Assembly (NCBI RefSeq): GCF_004421005.1 | Contig: NZ_CP038026.1 | Span: 4,402,001 to 4,466,000 of the forward strand | Reading direction: 5' to 3' | Length of the DNA stretch: 64,000 nt | DNA from: Pseudoduganella plicata | Lineage (GTDB): Bacteria > Pseudomonadota > Gammaproteobacteria > Burkholderiales > Burkholderiaceae_D | Shown here: piece by piece, positions 58,578-64,000 of the stretch | Layout of the letters: each line of letters begins with the position of its first letter | Position numbering within the stretch: the first letter of the stretch is position 1 | Notes under the pieces: generated by a model | Database searches by the model: none | What the model saw: the letters and a program-made list of their open reading frames with translations, nothing else | Told to the model about the DNA's origin: nothing | Program-made: the position numbers and the translations under genes

Positions 58578-59378
58578 TCAGGCGAACAGCCGTTGCAACT
58601 CGGCGCCCGGGTCATCGGCGCGCATAAAGGCCTCGCCAACCAGGAACGCATGCACGTTCGCCGCGCGCATGCGCGCCACGTCGCCAGCGTTCAGGATGCC
58701 GGACTCCGTGATCACCATACGCTCCGGCGGAATGCGCTCCAGCAGATTCAAGGTCGTATCGAGCGTCACGTCGAACGTGCGCAGGTTGCGGTTGTTGATG
58801 CCGACGAGGTTACTTTTCAGCTTCAGCGCAGCCGTCAGTTCGTCGCCGTCGTGCGACTCGATCAGCACGTCCATCCCCAGCTCGTGCGCGCACGCTTCCA
58901 TCTCCGCCATCAGGCCGTGATCGAGCGCCGAGACGATCAGCAGGATGCAGTCGGCACCCATCGCGCGCGCCTCGTAGATCTGGTACAGGTCGACCATGAA
59001 ATCCTTGCGCAGCACCGGAATATTGCATGCGGCGCGGGCCTGCTTCAGGTATTCGGTGGAGCCCTGGAAGAACTGCTCGTCCGTCAGCACGGACAGGCAG
59101 GCGGCGCCGCCCCCCTCGTAGCTGGCGGCGATATCGGCCGGGCGGAAATCGGCCCGCAGTACGCCTTTCGATGGCGACGCCTTCTTCACTTCCGCGATGA
59201 CGCCGGCATTGCCGGCGTCAATCCGGCGGCGCAGGCTCGCTTCGAAGCCGCGCAGCCCTGCGCGCAGTTCGCGGTCGCCTTCCACTTCGTCGCGCAGGCT
59301 GGCGAAGCTGCGGTATTTTTTGGCGGCCGCCACTTCGTCGGCCTTGACGGCCAGGATTTTATTCAGGATATCGGACAT
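58578..59378 (-). CDS. trpC: indole-3-glycerol phosphate synthase
   Basis: This 266-residue TIM-barrel enzyme closes the indole ring of CdRP with loss of CO2 and water. Family motifs are present: IAEVKKASPSKGVLRADF (Lys and Glu), VLRKDFMVDLYQIYEARAMGAD, VGINNRNLRTFDV, and ITESGI with the C-terminal AFLVGEAFM. It is fused to no other domain (in some bacteria it joins TrpF). It sits 11 bp downstream of the LysE-type gene and is the last trp gene here; trpF, trpB and trpA are not in this window. Length is normal. Confidence 0.95.
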   Translation of the reverse strand: MSDILNKILAVKADEVAAAKKYRSFASLRDEVEGDRELRAGLRGFEASLRRRIDAGNAGVIAEVKKASPSKGVLRADFRPADIAASYEGGGAACLSVLTDEQFFQGSTEYLKQARAACNIPVLRKDFMVDLYQIYEARAMGADCILLIVSALDHGLMAEMEACAHELGMDVLIESHDGDELTAALKLKSNLVGINNRNLRTFDVTLDTTLNLLERIPPERMVITESGILNAGDVARMRAANVHAFLVGEAFMRADDPGAELQRLFA

Positions 59379-59389
59379 GGCTTATTGAG

Positions 59390-60028
59390 TTAATTGCGTT
59401 CGGCCAGCGCCAGGCGCGCGCCCAGCATCAGAAACAGGCTGCCTGTCAAGCGGTTCAGCCACAGTGCCACGCGCGGCTTGACCTTCAGGCGCGCGCTGGC
59501 AAATGCCGTGAAGACGGCCAGGCCGTTACACCACAACATGCCGTTGAAGTTGAAGATGCAGCCAAGGATGAGGAACGCCAGCGGCTTGTTGGGTGCGTCA
59601 AGGGAGATGAACTGGGGCACGAAGGCGAGGAAGAACAAAGCGACTTTCGGGTTCAGGACATTGGTCAGGAAGCCCTGCGCGAAGATGCGGCGGTAGGGCA
59701 GGGCGGTAACGGCCGGTGCCGCCGCGCGCTCGTCGCTGCGCAGTTTCGCCCGCAGCATCCCGATGCCGCACCACACGATATACGCCGCGCCCACCCACTT
59801 GACGACATTGAACGCGGTTGCCGAAGTGGCCAGCAGCGCGGACAACCCCACGGCGGCAGCCAGCACGTGCACCATCGTGCCGGCGCCGATACCGAGCGCG
59901 GTCACGCAGCCGGCACGCCAGCCCTGCGTGGCGCTACGCGCCATGATCAGCAGGGAATCGGGGCCGGGCATGATGTTCAGCAGCAGCCCGGAAACGACAA
60001 ACAGCGTCAGGTCGTGGATGCCGAACAT
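59390..60028 (-). CDS. LysE family amino-acid exporter
   Basis: This 212-residue protein has six transmembrane helices and the LysE/RhtB hallmark at the start: MPGPDSLLIMARSATQGWRAG, followed by ALGIGAGTMVHVLAAAVGLSALL and GFLTNVLNPKVALFFLAFVPQF. LysE proteins export amino acids or related metabolites by proton antiport. It lies between trpD and trpC with gaps of 9 and 11 bp, so it must be made together with the tryptophan enzymes. A role in exporting tryptophan or an anthranilate-type intermediate is plausible but unproven. Confidence 0.92.
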   Translation of the reverse strand: MFGIHDLTLFVVSGLLLNIMPGPDSLLIMARSATQGWRAGCVTALGIGAGTMVHVLAAAVGLSALLATSATAFNVVKWVGAAYIVWCGIGMLRAKLRSDERAAAPAVTALPYRRIFAQGFLTNVLNPKVALFFLAFVPQFISLDAPNKPLAFLILGCIFNFNGMLWCNGLAVFTAFASARLKVKPRVALWLNRLTGSLFLMLGARLALAERN

Positions 60029-60037
60029 GCCGGCCCC

Positions 60038-61078
60038 TCAAGCGTTGCTGGCGCCGAGCGCCTGCGTCACCTCGACGAACTGACGCAGCTTCCCCAGCGC
60101 GGCGCCGGAGCTGACCGCTTCCCGTGCCTTCGCCAGGCCATCCTCGATGGACGACGCGACACCGGCCGCATACAGCGCGGTGCCGGCATTGAGCGCGACG
60201 ATGTCGCTGGCCGGACCGGGCACGCCGGACAGCGCTTCCATCACGCGTTCCTTCGACTCGGCTGCGTCGGCCACCTTCAGGTTGCGGCTGGCGATCATCG
60301 CCAGGCCGAAGTCTTCCGGGTGGATTTCGTATTCGCGAATTTCGCCGTCGATCAGCTCACCCACCATCGTGCCCGCGCCCAGCGACACTTCATCCATATT
60401 GTCGCGGCCATAGACGACGATGGCGTGCTGCGCGCCGAGGCGCTGCAGCACCCGCACCTGGATGCCGACGAGATCGGGGTGGAACACGCCCATCAGGATG
60501 TTGGGCGCGCCGGCGGGATTCGTCAGCGGTCCCAGGATATTGAAGATGGAGCGCACGCCCAGCTCGCGCCGGACGGGTGCCACGTGTTTCATCGCGGCGT
60601 GGTGGTTCGGCGCGAACATGAAGCCGATGCCCGTCTGCGCGATCGACTGGGCGATCTGTTCGGGCTTCAGGTTGATATTGGCACCCAGGGACTCAATCAG
60701 GTCCGCACTGCCGGACGACGACGACACGCTGCGCCCGCCGTGCTTGGCCACGCGCGCACCGGCGGCGGCGGCCACGAACATCGCCGCGCTGCTGATATTG
60801 AAGGTGTGTGCACCATCGCCCCCCGTGCCGACGATGTCGAGCAGGTTGGTGGTGTCGGCCATCGGCACCTTGGTGGAAAACTCGCGCATGACCTGGGCCG
60901 CGGCGGTGATCTCGCCGATGGTTTCCTTCTTGACGCGCAGGCCCATGGTCAGGGCGGCCACCATCACGGGCGACATTTCGCCGCTCATGATCTGGCGGAA
61001 CAGGTGCAGCATCTCGTCGTGGAAGATCTCCCGGTGTTCGATACAGCGGACCAGGGCTTCTTGATGGGTGATCGGCAT
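60038..61078 (-). CDS. trpD: anthranilate phosphoribosyltransferase
   Basis: This 346-residue enzyme joins anthranilate to PRPP. The PRPP-binding motif is intact as DIVGTGGDGAHTFNIS, followed by VAKHGGRSVSSSSGSADLIE and a second metal site in FMFAPNHHAAMKHVAPVRRELG. Its length is that of the free-standing family and no glutaminase domain is fused. The start is ATG 61078, 9 bp after the trpG stop. It is the third enzyme gene of the operon trpE-trpG-trpD-lysE-trpC. Confidence 0.96.
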   Translation of the reverse strand: MPITHQEALVRCIEHREIFHDEMLHLFRQIMSGEMSPVMVAALTMGLRVKKETIGEITAAAQVMREFSTKVPMADTTNLLDIVGTGGDGAHTFNISSAAMFVAAAAGARVAKHGGRSVSSSSGSADLIESLGANINLKPEQIAQSIAQTGIGFMFAPNHHAAMKHVAPVRRELGVRSIFNILGPLTNPAGAPNILMGVFHPDLVGIQVRVLQRLGAQHAIVVYGRDNMDEVSLGAGTMVGELIDGEIREYEIHPEDFGLAMIASRNLKVADAAESKERVMEALSGVPGPASDIVALNAGTALYAAGVASSIEDGLAKAREAVSSGAALGKLRQFVEVTQALGASNA

Positions 61079-61087
61079 GGCGGCTCC

Positions 61088-61651
61088 TTAGCGGACGAGG
61101 AAGTTCTTCAGCAGGGCATGGCCATGCTCGGACAGGATGGACTCGGGATGGAACTGCACGCCTTCGATATCGAAGTCCTTGTGCCGTACACCCATGATTT
61201 CGCCATCGTCGGTCCATGCCGTCACTTCCAGGCAGGCGGGCAGCGATGCGCGTTCGATCGCCAGCGAGTGGTAGCGGATCACCGTGAAGGGGCTGGGCAG
61301 GTCGGCAAACACGCCTTCGCCCGTGTGGGCGATGGCGGACGTCTTGCCGTGCATGACCTGCTTGGCGCGAATGACCTTGCCGCCGAACGCCTCGCCGATG
61401 GCCTGGTGGCCCAGGCACACGCCCAGAATCGGCTTCTTGCCGGCGAAGTGCTTCAAGACCTCGACGGAGATGCCTGCCTGCGCCGGCGCCTTCGGTCCCG
61501 GCGAGATGCAGATGCGCTCCGGGTTCAGCGCTTCGATCTCCTCGATCGTGATTTCGTCGTTGCGGAACGTGCGCACGTCCTCACCCAGTTCGCCGAAGTA
61601 CTGCACGATGTTGTAGGTGAAGGAGTCGTAGTTGTCGATCATCAAGAGCAT
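61088..61651 (-). CDS. trpG: anthranilate synthase component II (glutamine amidotransferase)
   Basis: This 187-residue class-I glutaminase supplies ammonia to TrpE, giving anthranilate from chorismate. The catalytic Cys is C79 in GVCLGHQAIGEAFGG, and the His/Glu pair is H168 and E170 in QFHPES. DNYDSFTYN at the start is the usual first strand. The ATG at 61651 follows the trpE stop after a 1-bp gap, so the subunits are made in matched amounts. In many bacteria the same protein also serves as PabA for folate synthesis. The start is chosen at MLLMID; longer upstream frames lack coding character. Confidence 0.95.
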   Translation of the reverse strand: MLLMIDNYDSFTYNIVQYFGELGEDVRTFRNDEITIEEIEALNPERICISPGPKAPAQAGISVEVLKHFAGKKPILGVCLGHQAIGEAFGGKVIRAKQVMHGKTSAIAHTGEGVFADLPSPFTVIRYHSLAIERASLPACLEVTAWTDDGEIMGVRHKDFDIEGVQFHPESILSEHGHALLKNFLVR

Positions 61652-61652
61652 G

Positions 61653-63161
61653 TCAGAACTCCCCATCCAGGCCATCTTGCACTTGTTCGGCCGCGCGCAG
61701 CACGGCGCGCGCCTTGTTCTCGGTTTCCTGCCATTCCATTTCAGGGATCGAATCGGCCACGATGCCGGCGGCGGCCTGCACGTACAGCATGCCGTCCTTG
61801 ATAACGCCGGTGCGGATCGCGATCGCCACGTCCATCTCGCCGCCGAACGACAGGTAGCCGCAGGCGCCGCCATAGATGCCGCGCTTGGAGATTTCCAGTT
61901 CGTCGATGACTTCCATCGCCCGCACTTTTGGCGCGCCCGTCAGGGTGCCGGCGGGGAAGGTGGCGCGCAGCACGTCCAGGTTGGACATGCCGGACTTCAG
62001 CTTGCCCTCGACGTTCGACACGATGTGCTGCACGTGCGAGTATTTTTCGATGACCATGCGGTCCGTGACCTTCACGCTGCCCGTCTCGGAGATGCGGCCC
62101 AGGTCATTGCGCGCCAGGTCGATCAGCATTACGTGCTCGGCGATCTCTTTCGGATCGGCCAGCAGTTCCTCGGCCAGTTGCGCATCCTTCTCCGGCGTGG
62201 CGCCGCGCGGGCGGGTGCCGGCGATCGGGCGCAAGGTGACTTTCTTCTCGCCGTCGGGCAGTGTCTCGTTGCGGACCAGGATCTCCGGCGACGCACCGAC
62301 GATCTGCATGTCGCCGAAATTGTAGTAGTACATGTACGGCGACGGATTCAGCGACCGCAGCGCGCGGTACAGCGTCAGCGGCGAATCGACGTAGGGCTTC
62401 CTGATGCGCTGGCCGATCTGCACCTGCATCAGGTCCCCGGCCATCACGTATTCATGGGCTTTCGCGACGGCCTTCAGGTAGTCTTCCTTGGGGAAGTCGC
62501 GGATGATGTCGGTCCGTACGGAGGACGACGTGACGGGCGCATCGACTCCGCGCCGCAGCAGCGCGCGCAGCTCTTTCAGCCGCACGCGCGCCTTGTCGAA
62601 CGACTCCGGCTGCGTGGTGTCGGCATACACGATCAGATACAGCTTGCCGGACAGGTTGTCGATGACAGCCAGTTCTTCCGTCACCATCAGCTGGATATCC
62701 GGCAGGCCCAGGTCGTCCTTTTGAGCCGTGCCGGCCAGCTTCTTCTCGATATGGCGCACGGTGTCGTAGCCGAAGTAGCCGGCCAGGCCGCCGCAGAAGC
62801 GCGGCATGCCGGGGCGCAGCGCGACCTTGAAGCGGGCCTGGTACTGCTCGATGAACTCGAGGGGATTGCCGTCGTGCGTCTCGACGACTTCACCGTTTTT
62901 GACGATCTCGGTATGGCTGCCGTACGTGCGCAGCACCGTTTTCGCCGGCAGGCCGATAAACGAGAAACGGCCGAAGCGTTCGCCGCCGACGACGGACTCC
63001 AGCAGGAAGGTGTTCTTGCCCGTGTTCTGCGTCTGCGCGAGCTTGAGGTACAGCGACAGCGGTGTTTCCAGGTCGGCAAAGGCTTCCGCGATCAGGGGGA
63101 TACGGTTATAGCCTTGCGTGGCCAGCGATCGGAATTCGAGTTCGGTCATGGTTCTCTCCAA
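61653..63161 (-). CDS. trpE: anthranilate synthase component I
   Basis: This 502-residue enzyme converts chorismate and ammonia (from TrpG) to anthranilate. The chorismate-binding domain motifs are visible: LMQVQIGQRI, PSPYMYYYNFG, IAGTRPRGATPEKD, LIDLARNDLGR, and FPAGTLTGAPKVRAM. The N-terminal region holds the tryptophan feedback-inhibition site, with an LLESVVGGERFGRFSFIGL stretch that contains the conserved LLES and Ser. A 147-nt gap separates it from the leader peptide stop, the site of the predicted RNA hairpin. GGAGAGAACC precedes the ATG. Confidence 0.97.
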   Translation of the reverse strand: MERTMTELEFRSLATQGYNRIPLIAEAFADLETPLSLYLKLAQTQNTGKNTFLLESVVGGERFGRFSFIGLPAKTVLRTYGSHTEIVKNGEVVETHDGNPLEFIEQYQARFKVALRPGMPRFCGGLAGYFGYDTVRHIEKKLAGTAQKDDLGLPDIQLMVTEELAVIDNLSGKLYLIVYADTTQPESFDKARVRLKELRALLRRGVDAPVTSSSVRTDIIRDFPKEDYLKAVAKAHEYVMAGDLMQVQIGQRIRKPYVDSPLTLYRALRSLNPSPYMYYYNFGDMQIVGASPEILVRNETLPDGEKKVTLRPIAGTRPRGATPEKDAQLAEELLADPKEIAEHVMLIDLARNDLGRISETGSVKVTDRMVIEKYSHVQHIVSNVEGKLKSGMSNLDVLRATFPAGTLTGAPKVRAMEVIDELEISKRGIYGGACGYLSFGGEMDVAIAIRTGVIKDGMLYVQAAAGIVADSIPEMEWQETENKARAVLRAAEQVQDGLDGEF

Positions 63162-63282
63162 TCCGCCACGCTTCGAGTGTGGTGGTGGCGGTGAGGTTCA
63201 ACAAACCTGCCGGGAGCGAGCGGGATGAAAATGCGCCAAGCAGACAAACTAAGCGCAATGGTCGAGCACAACTCCGACGGCA

Positions 63283-63327
63283 GCAATCTGGGGGCTTTTC
63301 AGCCTGACTTATGCAGTCCAGGATTGC
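63283..63327 (-). promoter_or_regulatory. trp leader RNA hairpin overlapping Trp codons
   Basis: On the minus strand GCAATCCTGG (63318-63327) pairs with CCAGATTGC (63283-63291), nine base pairs with one bulge. The left arm covers the last Trp-codon stretch of the leader peptide (Trp-Gln-Ser-Trp), so a ribosome stalled there would block it. The remaining leader (63162-63282) has a GGCT-GAAA-AGCC mini-hairpin and a GTC-GAG/CTC-GAC stem, but no run of U that would make a standard terminator. Confidence 0.6.
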
Positions 63328-63395
63328 CAGCGTCGCCACAGCCAGGCCTCAATCGAGCCTTGGTGAGTAACGTTGTGTCGTTTGTTGAGGAACAT
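63309..63395 (-). CDS. trpL: trp operon leader peptide
   Basis: A 28-codon frame, ATG 63395 to TAA 63309, encodes MFLNKRHNVTHQGSIEAWLW followed by RRWQSWTA. It has four Trp codons within nine residues near its end, as expected for an attenuator leader. It lies 147 nt upstream of trpE and just after gph. No clear ribosome site precedes the ATG, so translation may rely on coupling to gph or on a weak site. The tryptophan-rich run cannot easily be chance: all four codons are TGG on this strand. Missed by ordinary gene calling because of its length. Confidence 0.82.
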   Translation of the reverse strand: MFLNKRHNVTHQGSIEAWLWRRWQSWTA

Positions 63396-63416
63396 GACAG
63401 GAGTAAGGAGCCTGAG

Positions 63417-64000
63417 TTAAGTCGGTTCTGCGGTGTTGTTGTCGGTACCGTTGTCGATACCGTTGTCGGTACTGTTGTGCAAGCCAATCAATCTTGCCGC
63501 GTGCAGCAGCGTGTCAACTATACCATCGGAATCCGTTTTATGTATAGCTTCGCCGTGGTTATAACCATACGGCACCGTCAGCACGGGGCAGCCCGCCGCG
63601 CGGGCCGCTTGCGCGTCGTTGGACGAATCGCCGATCGCCACGACCTGCGCCGGCGGCAGGCCGAAGAACTCGCACGCCTTCAGCAGCGGCATCGGGTCCG
63701 GCTTCTTCTTCGGGAAGGAGTCGCCGCCGTAGATGACCTCGAAATAGCCGTCCAGTTCCTTCAGCTTCAGCAGCGGCAGCGCGAACGCCAGCGGCTTGTT
63801 GGTGACGCAGGCCAGACGCAGACCCGCCCCTTTCAGCTCGGCCAAGCCGGCGGCGACGTCGGGATACAGCGTGCTGTGATGACCATTGATGGCCAGGTAG
63901 TGGCGCTGGTAGGCATCCATCGCTTCCACGAAGTGACGCTCGATGCCGGCATCGTCATGGTCCAGCGCGAGCACACTGCGGATCAGGTTTTCCGAACCCT
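63417..64000 (-). CDS. gph: phosphoglycolate phosphatase (5' end outside window)
   Basis: This HAD-type phosphatase continues past the window edge, so its first motif (DxDGT) is not visible. The frame at the edge reads GSENLIRSVLALDHDD, as in Gph. Motif II is VTNKP, the conserved Lys lies in KKKPDPMPLL, and motif III is GDSSNDAQAARAAG. Gph recycles 2-phosphoglycolate formed during DNA repair. In many betaproteobacteria gph lies just upstream of trpE. The extreme C-terminus is a Thr/Asp/Asn-rich tail (STDNGIDNGTDNNT) encoded by a 12-bp tandem repeat (63439-63474), which is not part of the normal family. Confidence 0.9.
   Translation of the reverse strand, partial: GSENLIRSVLALDHDDAGIERHFVEAMDAYQRHYLAINGHHSTLYPDVAAGLAELKGAGLRLACVTNKPLAFALPLLKLKELDGYFEVIYGGDSFPKKKPDPMPLLKACEFFGLPPAQVVAIGDSSNDAQAARAAGCPVLTVPYGYNHGEAIHKTDSDGIVDTLLHAARLIGLHNSTDNGIDNGTDNNTAEPT

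Noticed and set aside
63162..63282. Standard U-tract terminator for trp attenuation
   Set aside because: Small stems are present, but none is followed by a run of T on the minus strand, so a classic intrinsic attenuator is not called.

Overview
The window is GC-rich, tightly packed bacterial chromosome, most likely from a betaproteobacterium of the Oxalobacteraceae (Massilia/Telluria/Duganella group). This placement is an inference. It rests on the PEP-CTERM protein, the gph-trpL-trpE-trpG-trpD-lysE-trpC order, the many secreted metallopeptidases, and repeats built on GTGACAGGCTCC. It looks like ordinary chromosomal backbone carrying a few decayed genes. I see no integrase, phage, plasmid or CRISPR locus.

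Layout. 1-5.5 kb: end of a hydrolase, a broken PAAR (type VI secretion spike-tip) gene, a MazG-like/GNAT pair, a secreted M1 aminopeptidase and a secreted M28 peptidase. 5.6-11.7 kb: small proteins, a DUF2167/site-2-protease pair, a lipoprotein, a divergent SDR/AraC pair, DUF4242 and VOC proteins. 11.7-17 kb: a chemoreceptor, tRNA-Phe and a hybrid histidine kinase. 17-22.2 kb: a sugar locus with a GtrB-like GT2, a polytopic membrane protein, and a convergent GH1-RmlD fusion enzyme. 22.3-27 kb: MscS channel, DUF885, DUF4785 and a secreted hydrolase. 27-33.6 kb: two c-di-GMP enzymes, DUF805, a cluster of 24-bp repeats and a second M28 peptidase. 33.7-39.7 kb: YaiL-like protein, MerR, TerB, TerC, HPF, PEP-CTERM, NhaR and two very small proteins. 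39.7-46.9 kb: an ABC substrate-binding protein, BOF protein, HD hydrolase, a LysR/tautomerase/DUF4865 unit, UvsE, MYG1 family, DUF2256, and a decayed selenium-binding-protein gene. 47-49.6 kb: Mqo with a twin-arginine N-terminus, MarR with a clear operator-promoter, and a second identical tRNA-Phe. 49.7-58 kb: DkgB, UbiH-family monooxygenase, DsbC, a molybdenum hydroxylase operon with its own MocA-like protein, and an M61 peptidase. 58-64 kb: the trp operon and gph.

How genes work together. The trp operon (minus strand) is preceded by a 28-residue leader peptide with four Trp codons and an RNA hairpin overlapping those codons, so translation-coupled control is likely. A LysE-type exporter sits between trpD and trpC. 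The molybdenum hydroxylase has its Fe-S subunit, Tat-exported catalytic subunit and cofactor nucleotidyltransferase in one operon, with M61 coupled behind. The GT2 and membrane protein at 17-20 kb look like a lipid-carrier glycosylation pair. Secreted or periplasmic peptidases (M1, two M28, M61, DUF885) fit a scavenging, biopolymer-degrading lifestyle.
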